Assembly (NCBI GenBank): GCA_016788295.1
Contig: JAEUSY010000042.1
Coordinates: forward strand, 62,001 to 126,000
From: Flavobacteriales bacterium
GTDB lineage: Bacteria > Bacteroidota > Bacteroidia > Flavobacteriales_F > PHOS-HE28
Reading direction: 5' to 3'
DNA length: 64,000 bases
Shown here: in pieces, positions 10,101 through 18,000 of the stretch
How positions within the stretch are numbered: the stretch's first letter is position 1
Layout: the number at the start of each line of letters is the position of its first letter
Program-made: the position numbers and the translations under genes
The notes under the pieces: generated by a model
Seen by the model: only the letters and a program-made list of their open reading frames with translations
Told to the model about the DNA's origin: nothing
The model's database searches: none

Positions 10101-10308
10101 CCCCATCATCGGTGCGTCGTGCGGCAAGCTTTTGCAGGTAGCCCATCACCCGGTCCTGCATTTCACCCGCTGCCTTGTTGGTGAAGGTGAGCGCCAATAC
10201 CTGTCTGTACGATCCCGGCTCCTCGTTGGTCAGGCACAGCGTCAGGTAGTGCTTCACCAAGGCATGGGTCTTGCCGGCGCCGGCCGAGGAGTGGAGTACC
10301 GTGAACAT
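7189..10308 (-). CDS. AddA/RecB-like UvrD-family helicase-nuclease (1039 aa)
   Basis: An SF1 helicase with all main motifs: Walker A SAGAGKTH at residues 8-15, TFTNKAAGEM (motif Ia) near 41-50, LIDEFQDTS (motif II, 391-399), GDAKQAIYRWR (motif III, 424-434), MTVHKAKGLEFPVV (motif V region) and LYVAFTRPVHRLHV (motif VI). The C-terminal PD-(D/E)XK nuclease is intact: PDRVVLEGERVRVLDIKTGH gives the acidic residue plus the D-x-K pair, followed by Q and Y of the QxxxY motif. It should unwind and cut double-strand ends for RecA loading together with the AddB-like protein at 1-2370. A TAACTTCC box four bases upstream of the ATG suggests a nearly leaderless transcript. ElaA is coupled downstream. Confidence 0.92.
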   Translation of the reverse strand: MFTVLHSSAGAGKTHALVKHYLTLCLTNEEPGSYRQVLALTFTNKAAGEMQDRVMGYLQKLAARRTDDGAIADVMGHLQAKTGLSADAIALRADAVLRHMLHHWSDVAIGTIDAFTRRVVRPFARDLQLDHDLRMTTDQEHYLNAAVEALVAEAGSDPKVTDILTNACLQLLHEEGKWDPEKPLKALTSELQKESALKPLRSLRELDADHVLQLTARLREQEIAFRKAVKAIGREALDLLAADRIREEDVAYGNRGIHSYFRKLANFNQEWEPAGSNARKTIENGKWHSAKADAQAKSALEHLAPQLTELFNKAEELCAHGHASFLLRRAVGRELPAAFALHELDRHLEQLKQADAVAFFSDLTRKVAAVVQEEPVPFIYERMGERYRHFLIDEFQDTSLMQWTCLLPLIDNALGTGGSALLVGDAKQAIYRWRNGEVRLFVDLPKIFGRGESEAELERERTLQRTFVKQEPLAFNRRSSPVIITFNNALFGALAESLAPSLRSVYHDHDQKTAGDRPGLVELERLPKDIKGAGGQEAQQAFVLQRLQQAVEDGHRPGDVAVLVRTGTQGRMVAEHLLREGYSVVSPDGLKLAGDDGVELLVDLLRFMHNGDPTAAARIVQRRARLAATAEQEAATPFATGTRLPDPAAQVRSWLEEHGITTIRSTFTELLGRLCAAVRIKPAEEAQVLAFLDEAHAWSTLHGPDIGGFVEHWESAGGKRAVAPPANGQAVQIMTVHKAKGLEFPVVIMPVGSMATPGNHTERFWVDPRPTIPELEHALVRDSKPLRETGIRELMVEHELQDLDLLNMLYVAFTRPVHRLHVLVSERSNDAVSRGVLSYIDQHGTDGKILLGERYKASERAAQHMQEELRDVSTPEGSPRLTLRLEKPDEWDPADPDPFRSFGEAVHEVMARVGTREELDPAMELAVQSGRIDRQKAPALKQRLAELLSDDRLAPWYGHGLVVRNEATIIDRSGRSHRPDRVVLEGERVRVLDIKTGHSRPEHHEQVRGYMDLLRELGHEHVEGALLYVRDGTLENVNA

Positions 10309-10312
10309 GGGC

Positions 10313-10320
10313 GGAAGTTA
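10313..10320 (-). promoter_or_regulatory. possible -7 promoter element (TAACTTCC) for the addA-like gene
   Basis: TAACTTCC on the minus strand matches TAnnTTTG at six of eight positions' worth of constraint (TA and TT kept) and ends four bases before the ATG at 10308, which would imply an almost leaderless mRNA. No clear -33 TTTG box was found, so this is weak. Confidence 0.3.
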
Positions 10321-10382
10321 GCCCCCCGATACTTGTGGGTGCGTGAGTGAGCATCGTCACCTTATCCGGTGTGCGGATGGCG

Positions 10383-10390
10383 TAATTTTG
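10383..10390 (+). promoter_or_regulatory. Bacteroidota-type -7 promoter element (TAATTTTG)
   Basis: TAATTTTG is an exact match to the Bacteroidota -7 consensus TAnnTTTG, 54 bases upstream of the ATG of the MbnP-like gene and in the only gap before the three-gene operon. No good -33 TTTG was seen at the usual spacing. Confidence 0.5.
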
Positions 10391-10444
10391 AACACCTGAT
10401 GTACCTGACAGTGAACAATGCTCAGGATCAGGCATTTCATCATC

Positions 10445-11212
10445 ATGCGCTACACTCACATCGCTTCTTTCGCCCTCGTGGTCCTGGTGCTTGCAGGCTG
10501 CCGCAAGGATGAGCCTATTTCGCCCACGCCGGTCCCGCCCGTGGCCACCACGGGTAAACTGCGGCTTACGTTGGTGCCCGAATGGGAGGGGCAGCCCATG
10601 CAGCGCTTCACCGAGTACCGCAATTTTTCCGATTATCGCATGACCATCGAGTTGCTCAAGATGCACATCGGCGAGATCCAGCTGCTCGACGCGGATACGG
10701 AGGCTTTCCTGGCCGATGCCACCTACTGGGACCTTGGCAATGGACCTGTTTCGCAGGAATGGACGGTGCCCATCGGCTCTTGGTCGGTGTTCCAGGCCGC
10801 TTTGGGGATCCGACCGGAACTGAACTATGCGGACCCCGCGGCCTATGGCCCGAACCATCCTCTTAACGTGAGCAATGGAACGTACTGGAATTGGGCCACG
10901 GGCTATCGCTTCGTGATGTTCGAAGGGCGTTATGATCCGGATCCAGCGAGCACGGCCACGCTTATCAGTGCCTATGCCATCCACACTGGCATGGATACCT
11001 GTTATACCGACCTCGACCTCACACCATCGACCCCCATTGTGATCGAGGGCGATAGCACAACGGAGGTGGTTGTGCGTATCGCGGTGGATCGCTTCTTCTA
11101 CTCATCCACAGGCTCCATTGATCTTGCCACGGAGAACACGGCACATGGCAACAATATCCCTCTTGCGCTGAAATTCACGCGTCACGTCAAAGCCTCCTTC
11201 TCGGTGCAATGA
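10445..11212 (+). CDS. MbnP-like periplasmic lipoprotein (255 aa)
   Basis: Start at 10445 gives MRYTHIASFALVVLVLAGC, a lipoprotein signal with cysteine 19 as the lipidated residue; an upstream ATG at 10418 only adds nine residues before the signal. The mature protein resembles the MbnP family (copper-binding partner proteins encoded beside dihaem MbnH enzymes): KLRLTLVPEW at the start, then the characteristic NGTYWNWATGYRFVMFEG near residues 144-161. In characterised MbnP a tryptophan is oxidised to kynurenine by MbnH; W148 and W150 are candidates here, by analogy only. The stop overlaps the start of the next gene (ATGA), and two dihaem peroxidases follow, which is the expected partner context. 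Likely role: extracytoplasmic copper binding. Confidence 0.78.
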   Translation: MRYTHIASFALVVLVLAGCRKDEPISPTPVPPVATTGKLRLTLVPEWEGQPMQRFTEYRNFSDYRMTIELLKMHIGEIQLLDADTEAFLADATYWDLGNGPVSQEWTVPIGSWSVFQAALGIRPELNYADPAAYGPNHPLNVSNGTYWNWATGYRFVMFEGRYDPDPASTATLISAYAIHTGMDTCYTDLDLTPSTPIVIEGDSTTEVVVRIAVDRFFYSSTGSIDLATENTAHGNNIPLALKFTRHVKASFSVQ

Positions 11213-12231
11213 AGCGTACCACAGGCATAGGGCTTGTTGCTTTGCTGGTGCTGACCTCCTGCCATAAGGATGTCGGCGACGATGCGGTCCAGACGATCGC
11301 TGATACCCCCTTCGCGCTACAGTTGCCTCCCGGTTTCCCTGTGCCGGTGACACCTGTCGACAATCCATTGACCACGGCTTCCGTGCAGTTGGGTAAAGCG
11401 CTCTTCTTTGATCCGCGGGTTTCCCGCGATGGAAGTATTTCCTGTGCTTCTTGTCACTTTCCTGAGCTGGCCTTCAGTGATCCGGCGCGTGTCAGCGTTG
11501 GGTTCGAGGGGCGAACGGGTTTCCGCAATTCACCCACACTGGGCAACGTGGGCTACCATACCGCCTTCTTCCGCGATGGCGGTGTGCCCACCTTGGAGCA
11601 ACAGGTCATCGCACCGATCCACGATGCGGTGGAGATGAACCACGACATCAATCTTGTGGCCGCTTTGCTCCGCAACGAGGAGCCCTATAAGCGGCTCAGC
11701 CAGCTGGCCTATGGTCGTGCATTGGATGCCTGGGTCATCACGCGGTCCATCGCCAACTACGAGCGCACCCTGGTCAGTGGCTGGTCTCGCTACGACCGGT
11801 ATCTACAGGGCGATCTGACCGCCCTTGATGAGCAGGAACTGCGCGGTCTTCAGCTGTTCACCAGTGCCGACCTCAACTGCACGGCCTGCCACAGCGGCTT
11901 CGACCTGAGCGACCATGCCTACCACAACGTGGGGCAGTATCTTGATTATAGCACAGACCCTGGTCGCCAACGGATCACTTTGCAGCCCGGTGACGTAGGC
12001 AAGTTCAAGACACCGACACTGCGTAACGTGGCGCTCACGGCTCCGTATATGCACGACGGGAGAATGCCTACGCTCAAGCATGTCATCGACCATTTTGCCA
12101 GTGGAGGTCTTCCGCACACCAACCTCGATACCGCCATGCGGACCTTTACGCTCACCGATGCGGAGAAGGCCGATCTTATTGCGTTCTTAAGCAGTCTTAC
12201 CGACGAACGTTCGCTTGATCAATTACCCTGA
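11209..12231 (+). CDS. MbnH/MauG-type dihaem cytochrome c peroxidase lipoprotein (340 aa)
   Basis: Begins MKRTTGIGLVALLVLTSC, a lipoprotein signal with lipidated C18. Two c-type haem sites are present: CASCH at 79-83 and CTACH at 224-228, the spacing of the bacterial dihaem peroxidase/MauG superfamily. Other family landmarks are KALFFDPRVSRDGSISC before the first haem, and KFKTPTLRNVALTAPYMHDGR before the C-terminus. It could be a peroxidase or, like MbnH, a tryptophan-modifying enzyme acting on the MbnP-like protein encoded just upstream; the sequence alone does not decide. The start codon overlaps the MbnP-like stop (ATGA) and the stop overlaps the next start (TGATG), so the three genes are translationally coupled. 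Confidence 0.88.
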   Translation: MKRTTGIGLVALLVLTSCHKDVGDDAVQTIADTPFALQLPPGFPVPVTPVDNPLTTASVQLGKALFFDPRVSRDGSISCASCHFPELAFSDPARVSVGFEGRTGFRNSPTLGNVGYHTAFFRDGGVPTLEQQVIAPIHDAVEMNHDINLVAALLRNEEPYKRLSQLAYGRALDAWVITRSIANYERTLVSGWSRYDRYLQGDLTALDEQELRGLQLFTSADLNCTACHSGFDLSDHAYHNVGQYLDYSTDPGRQRITLQPGDVGKFKTPTLRNVALTAPYMHDGRMPTLKHVIDHFASGGLPHTNLDTAMRTFTLTDAEKADLIAFLSSLTDERSLDQLP

Positions 12232-13367
12232 TGCGTAACAAGACCTTCCCGATCGTGATCATGCTCTTGGGCATGGTGGTGATGGTGGCCGCATGCCGAA
12301 AGGAAACAGAGACCGATCCGCCAGCTGGTGGTGGTGCCACCTACACCCCAACACCCTATACGCTGGCCATTCCCCCGAACTTTTCGGCCATGCCCATTCC
12401 GGCGGACAATCCGTTCACGGTGGAAGGCATCCGGTTGGGCAGGTTCCTGTTCTACGAGGAGCGTCTTTCGGGCAACAACACACAGAGTTGCGCTTCGTGT
12501 CATGCCCCGGCGAACGCTTTCAGCGACCATGGGCTGCAGTTCAGCGTGGGCATTGATGGCATTGCGGGCAACCGCAACTCCATGGTGCTGCAGAACCTGG
12601 GTTGGGAGAGTAGTTTTTTCTGGGATGGTCGTGCGGCCACCTTGGAACAGCAGGTCCTGGAACCGGTGGAGAACCCCATCGAGATGCACGAGACCTGGCC
12701 CAATGCCTTGGCCAAGCTGTTGGCCGATGAGGTATACCCGACCCTCTTCCTGCGCGCGTTCGGCACGGAGGGCGTCACCAAGGAACGGGCAGCCATGGCC
12801 ATGTCGCAGTTCCTTCGCACCATGATCAGTGGCGATTCCAAGTTCGACAAGTTCCAACGGGGCGAGGAACTGCTCACGATCGACGAACAGTTGGGGTTCC
12901 AGCTGACCTTGCTGGAAGGCGGCTTACCACCTGCAGTGCCTTTGGGTCAGGGCGGCGCAGACTGCTTCCATTGCCATCCGCATGGTGGGGGCCGCTTTAC
13001 CGATGGGATCCTCCGCAACAACGGCCTGGACCCCCAAGCGGCATGGACCGATCTTGGTCTGTATGATGTGACCGGCCTGCCATCGGACCGTGCCAAGTTC
13101 AAGACCCCGTCATTGCGCAATGTGGCGCTCTCGGCCCCCTACATGCACGATGGTCGATTCCAAACACTGGAACAGGTGATCGAGCATTACAATAGTGGTG
13201 GCCATCCGTCGCCCACCATCGACCCGAACATGAAGTTCACAACGGGAGGCCTGCAGCTTACTCCCGAGAAGAAAGTGCAGCTCATCGCCTTCCTGCACAC
13301 GCTCACCGATACGGCATTCGTGAACAACCCGGCGTTCCACGATCCGGGGCCTCCTACGTTGGATTGA
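12231..13367 (+). CDS. second MbnH/MauG-type dihaem cytochrome c peroxidase lipoprotein (378 aa)
   Basis: Begins MRNKTFPIVIMLLGMVVMVAAC, a lipoprotein signal with lipidated C22. Haem c motifs are CASCH at 87-91 and CFHCH at 245-249. The family features RLGRFLFYEERLSGNNTQSC and KFKTPSLRNVALSAPYMHDGR are conserved. It is a diverged paralogue of the preceding gene, with an insertion before the second haem (a GG/P-rich stretch around 228-243) and a longer C-terminus ending PGPPTLD. Start overlaps the upstream stop (TGATG). The presence of two related dihaem enzymes after one MbnP-like gene is the unusual point; one may modify MbnP and the other may act as an electron-transfer partner or true peroxidase, which is inference. 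Confidence 0.88.
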   Translation: MRNKTFPIVIMLLGMVVMVAACRKETETDPPAGGGATYTPTPYTLAIPPNFSAMPIPADNPFTVEGIRLGRFLFYEERLSGNNTQSCASCHAPANAFSDHGLQFSVGIDGIAGNRNSMVLQNLGWESSFFWDGRAATLEQQVLEPVENPIEMHETWPNALAKLLADEVYPTLFLRAFGTEGVTKERAAMAMSQFLRTMISGDSKFDKFQRGEELLTIDEQLGFQLTLLEGGLPPAVPLGQGGADCFHCHPHGGGRFTDGILRNNGLDPQAAWTDLGLYDVTGLPSDRAKFKTPSLRNVALSAPYMHDGRFQTLEQVIEHYNSGGHPSPTIDPNMKFTTGGLQLTPEKKVQLIAFLHTLTDTAFVNNPAFHDPGPPTLD

Positions 13368-13394
13368 TGTAGGGGCGTGCCGCCGCTGGCGTTC

Positions 13395-13490
13395 GCGCGT
13401 TCCTGCGCACCGGCGACCGGCCCTGCGTTACAAGTCCTCGCAGCGCGCGTTCCTTACGCTGCCGCGGGCTTTCCACTGCGGTCCGTCACG
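13395..13490. repeat. GC-rich repeat-like segment between convergent genes
   Basis: The short gap between two convergent genes is unusually GC-rich and contains GCGCGTTCCT twice, at 13395-13404 and 13445-13454, exactly 50 bases apart, followed each time by a similar T(A/G)CGC..C(C/T)G..GC stretch, and then GGGCTTTCCACTGCGGTCC. It resembles interspersed non-coding repeats seen in some Bacteroidota, a recollection I could not check. The last five codons of the minus-strand flavoprotein (VVEAA) lie in or next to it. Confidence 0.4.
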
Positions 13491-14979
13491 CTGCCTCTAC
13501 GACAGCAACGTCCGGCGCCCAGTCGTAGCACCGCATGCGATCGGCGAACACCACTGGTTTGAAGATGCTCTGACCCAACAGCATGCGCGCACATTCCTGA
13601 ACACCCTCGGTAATACTGGGGTGGGGGTGTACCAGTTCGGCCAGCTCGCGCACAGGGATGCCTAACCTGATCATGAGCGCCACGGCCTCGATCGCGCTCG
13701 ATGCATGTTCGCCCACGGCACGCATGCCGAGGATGCGCATTTCCGCATCATTGCTCACGATCAATTTGAAGAAGCCCTTGGTGCGCCGCATCGCAATGGC
13801 CCGGGCCAGGCACGAGTAATCAATGCGCGCCACGCGGTGGGCAATGCCTTTCTTCCGGCATTCCTGTTCGTTCATGCCCACGCCCGCCACTTCGGGGTCG
13901 AGGAACATGATGGTGCTGATGTTGGCGTAGCTGATGCGGTCCGTGCGTCCGGCCCAGATGCGTTCCACTGCATGCCGTCCCTCCATTTCGCCAAGGTTGA
14001 CCAGCATGTTGCTGCCCGTGGCATCGCCTACGATGTGAATGTGGGGCTGTGCGGTGCTGGTTTCTTCCACAGGCACCAGTCCGGTGGCGGGATCAATGTG
14101 CAGTCCGGTGTGCTCCAGGCCAAGGCCATCAAGGTTGGCCACGCGACCAACAGAGAGCAATGCCTTTTCCACCACCACGGTCTCCGACACACCGTTGGCA
14201 TTGATCAGTGTGTATTGTACACCCCCATCCACCAGCCCGATCTGTTCCAGCTTCGAACTGCGGTGGATCACGACGCCCTTGCGCTCGAGGTTGCGGGCGA
14301 TCAATTCGCTCACATCGGCATCCTCGAATGGCAAGATCCGGTCCGCGCGGTCGATCAGGTGTACACGTGTGCCGCCAAGGTTGGCGAAGATGGTGGCGAA
14401 TTCGCAACCGATAACGCCGGCGCCAATGATGACGATACTCTTCGGTTGCTCCTCCATGTTGAAGATGCCGTCGCTCGACAGAATGCGATGTTCATCCGTT
14501 GCGATGGTAGGTAGGCTTCGTGGCCTACTACCCGTGGCGATGATGAAATGCTCAGCGCTGGCATCAACTACATGTTCGCCCCGTTCTATCCGCACCGTAC
14601 TTGTTCCGGTGAATCGCGCGTGCCCCCGTTCGTGGCAGAATGTGCCGGTGGCATTTGAGCCGAGCAACTGCATGTGGCAGGCATGCAGGTATTTACGCTC
14701 AAAGGCGGCTTCGTTCACCGTTCGTTGCACTTCCTCCCAGCTCAGGCGGAAGGGTTCGCGTCCGCGATCGCGCATCAGTTCGTTCGTGCTCGAAACCCGC
14801 TGTGCGATCTCCCACATGGTCTTTGACGTGAGCGCACCATTGTAGATGCCGGTGCCACCGATGCGGTCGCGCTCCACCAGAAGTACGCGCTTGCCAAGGT
14901 CAAGGGCGCGCATGGCGGCCGCATATCCCGAAGGTCCGCCGCCGATCACGCACAGGTCGAAGTGTTGCATGGCTTCCAT
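13486..14979 (-). CDS. pyridine nucleotide-disulfide oxidoreductase-like flavoprotein lacking the redox cysteines (497 aa)
   Basis: The fold is that of dihydrolipoamide dehydrogenase/soluble transhydrogenase: FAD-binding VIGGGPSGYAA at residues 11-21, NAD(P)-binding IIGAGVIGCEFA near 187-198, VGDATG for the second FAD contact, and an interface domain with HPHPSITEGVQ in place of the catalytic HxHPT/SxxE. The normal active-site disulfide GGTCLNxGCIPSK is replaced by GGTGIYNGALTSK, with G44 and A49 where the two cysteines should be. It therefore cannot use a CxxxxC dithiol relay. A soluble NAD(P) transhydrogenase-like or other direct hydride-transfer role is more plausible, but the substrate is unknown. 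Starts at 14979 or 14970 (MQHFDLCVIGGG) are both possible. It is monocistronic between convergent and divergent neighbours. Confidence 0.75.
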   Translation of the reverse strand: MEAMQHFDLCVIGGGPSGYAAAMRALDLGKRVLLVERDRIGGTGIYNGALTSKTMWEIAQRVSSTNELMRDRGREPFRLSWEEVQRTVNEAAFERKYLHACHMQLLGSNATGTFCHERGHARFTGTSTVRIERGEHVVDASAEHFIIATGSRPRSLPTIATDEHRILSSDGIFNMEEQPKSIVIIGAGVIGCEFATIFANLGGTRVHLIDRADRILPFEDADVSELIARNLERKGVVIHRSSKLEQIGLVDGGVQYTLINANGVSETVVVEKALLSVGRVANLDGLGLEHTGLHIDPATGLVPVEETSTAQPHIHIVGDATGSNMLVNLGEMEGRHAVERIWAGRTDRISYANISTIMFLDPEVAGVGMNEQECRKKGIAHRVARIDYSCLARAIAMRRTKGFFKLIVSNDAEMRILGMRAVGEHASSAIEAVALMIRLGIPVRELAELVHPHPSITEGVQECARMLLGQSIFKPVVFADRMRCYDWAPDVAVVEAA

Positions 14980-15094
14980 GGATGGAGGTACAGCGCCGTT
15001 CTACGTCGAAAACCAGAACAGGTTCACTCCATCAGTATTTCAGACACTATCCATCGTGCTCTGCGAGCTGTTCGTCGCTCCTCATTCCTGTGCC

Positions 15095-18000
15095 ATGTAT
15101 CCTTTCAACGTCCCCCGGCGTACGAGGGGCACGAACATCCACTACGTGTATCGCTCGCTTACCTCACTGATCGTTGCGCTCGCCTCCATGGCAGGCGTTG
15201 CACAGTGCCCGCTCCTGTACGACTATTACGGTGTACCGGTGGCGGCGCCGCAGTGGTACAGTTGTTCGGGAACGGCATACACGCTGCTGATCGCCACACC
15301 GCAGACCGTTGGTCCATATACGATCAACTGGGGTGATGGTAGTCCACTTCAGAGCGGTGCAGCTCTGATGCCGCCGCTCACGGTGAGCCACGTATACCCG
15401 GGCACGGTCGGCACCTACACGGTAACGTTCACTGAGGTGGCCACCGGCTGTGTGGTCACCGGTCTGCTCACCATGGAGCAGAGCACCAGTGCATCCATCC
15501 AGATACCTGTGGGTGGTCTCACTCAGGTTTGTGCTCCTCACGCGGTCGAGTTCATCAATAGCAGCACCAACGTATCGCCGAACACGGTGTTCACGTGGGA
15601 TTTCGGTGATGGTTCACCCTTGCTGACATTCGATCACACGAATTGGGGTCAGACCATTTCCCATACCTATCAGCAAGGCACAGTGGATTGCGAGACCACG
15701 GTGACCCTCACTGCAGAGAACACCTGTAACACGCTGCAGGGCGGTGCCAGTTTCGCAACCTTCAACCCCATACGTATCTGGGATATTGACGATGCCAGTA
15801 TCGCCGCGAGCGCGACCCTGCTCTGCTGGCCCGATCGCACGGTGACATTCGCGAACACCACGGAGCGGAACTGTTTCCAGCAGGGTAACATCTTCCAGCG
15901 CTACGAGTACTGGAACTTCGGGGATTACTGGGGTGCGGGCCAGGACTCCATCATCGATTGGTCGCCATGGCCACCCACCTTCCCGCGCACCATTCAATAC
16001 CCCGGGATCGGCACGTACGAGGTAATGCTCCTGGATAGCAATTACTGCGGTATTGATACGGCGTTCATCACGATCAACATCGTGCCACCACCGTCGGTGT
16101 CGCTTACGGTAACCCCGGATACCATCTGTGCAGGAGAGACCGCATTCTTCGATCAGACCACTACTGGTGGTGCGAACTACTTCCAATGGAACTATGGCTC
16201 GGGTAGTGGCTTCCAGTGGACCGGCGCTGGTGATCAGTCCTTCACCTACAACACGCCTGGGACCTACACCGTCTCCTATACAGCAAGCATTCAGGGCGCA
16301 ACTGCCGGTTGTGCCGATACGGCCACGGTGGTCGTCACGGTACTTCCAAGACCCACTGCAGCGTTCACGCTCGACCAGCATGCAGCGTGCGATTCCATAA
16401 CGGTCGCCATCACGAATTCCTCCGTCAGTGCGGTATCCCATTTCTGGGACTTCGGTGATGGCACCACCAGTACGTTGGCCTCACCACCGCCGCACACCTA
16501 TGTAGGTCCCGGCGATCGCACGATAACGCTCACGGTTACCAATGCCCTGGGTTGCACGCACAGCGTATCGCAGGTGGTACATGTGTATGCACCGCCCACA
16601 GTGGGTATCCAAGTCACCAATCTCTGTTTTGGTGAAATGGCCTTGTTCACGCCGGTCATCGTCACTGATGGTGGGAACCCGGTCACCAGTTGGTCCTGGG
16701 ACTTCGGTGATGGTACGACAAGTATGCAACAATCACCCAGCCACCAGTATGCCTCGGCCGGCACCTATGTCATATCGCTGGCCGTTACTACACCCTATTG
16801 CGGTAACTCTGGCGTACAGTGGGTCAGTGTGCAACCCCGGCCTGTAGCGGCTTTCGCACCGGACGCTGTGCTTGGATGTTCGCCGCTCACTGTGAGTTTC
16901 ACCAACAACAGCACTGGTGCATCGTTGTACACGTGGTCGTTCGGAGACGGAGGAAGCTCCGTTGCACTGGACCCGTCGTACACCTTCTTCAACACGACAT
17001 CGAGCGATACTGTTTTTACAGTCGAATTGATCGCTGCATCCCCATTCGGGTGTGCGGATACCACGTTGCAGAGCATCACAGTAGCGCCCGGTGTTGTCGC
17101 TGCGTTCGCGCACAATGCCCAGCCAGGCTGCGCTCCGCTCGATGTCGACTTTGTGAACAACAGTACAGGGGCCACTTCCTATCTATGGGACTTTGGTGAT
17201 GGTGCCACGAGCACTGCAGCTGTGCCATCGCACACCTACGTGAACACCACGTACTTCCTCAATATCCATACAATAACGCTCACCGCATATTCACCAGCAG
17301 GTTGCCAGGCCAGCACCTCGCAACAGGTCATGGTGTATCCCACTCCGAACTTCACGTTCGTAGCACAGCCAGATAGCGGTTGCAGCCCGCTAACGGTCAC
17401 TTTCCCGAGCGTAGTTGGAGCGGTGAGCTATCAGTGGTCGTTCGGTGATGGAGCAACAGCGACCGGACCATCGCCCTCCCATACCTACATCAACAGTACC
17501 ACGAATGAACTGGTGCTGCCTGTCACTCTTGTCGGTGCCAATGCCTTTGGATGTGTGGATACCGCCACGGCCTCCGTTACCGTTTACCCGAACCCTACGG
17601 CACAGTTCACGCTGTCCAATGCACAAGGTTGTCATCCGGTTACGGCCCAACTGACCAACCTCAGCACCGGTGCCGCACAGTTCGCATGGAACTATGGCGA
17701 TGGTTCCGTTTCGGACACCAGCGTCGCTGTTCACGAGCATACTTGGTACAACTTCGCCGGTCCGGACGCTGTGGTCCGCACGGTTAGCCTGGTCGCCACC
17801 ACCACACATGGATGCACGAGCTCCATGTCACTGCCAGTGGAGGTATACCCCGATGTGACGGCAGCATTCGTTGCGGATTCAGTGGGGTGTGCCCCATTGC
17901 CTGTCCAGTTCGTCAACTTGTCCAGTGGTGCAGTTTCATACGCTTGGACGTTCGGTGACGGGCAGTACTCTACAGCCACTTCGCCACTGCACACCTATTT

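Noticed and set aside
10445-13367. A complete methanobactin biosynthesis cluster
   Set aside because: Only MbnP/MbnH-like genes are seen; there are no MbnB/MbnC-type enzymes and no precursor peptide, so no methanobactin claim is made.
14846-15094. N-terminal extension of the 1520-residue PKD protein back to 14846
   Set aside because: It overlaps the divergent flavoprotein gene and lacks a signal peptide; ATG 15095 gives a basic leader and hydrophobic stretch.
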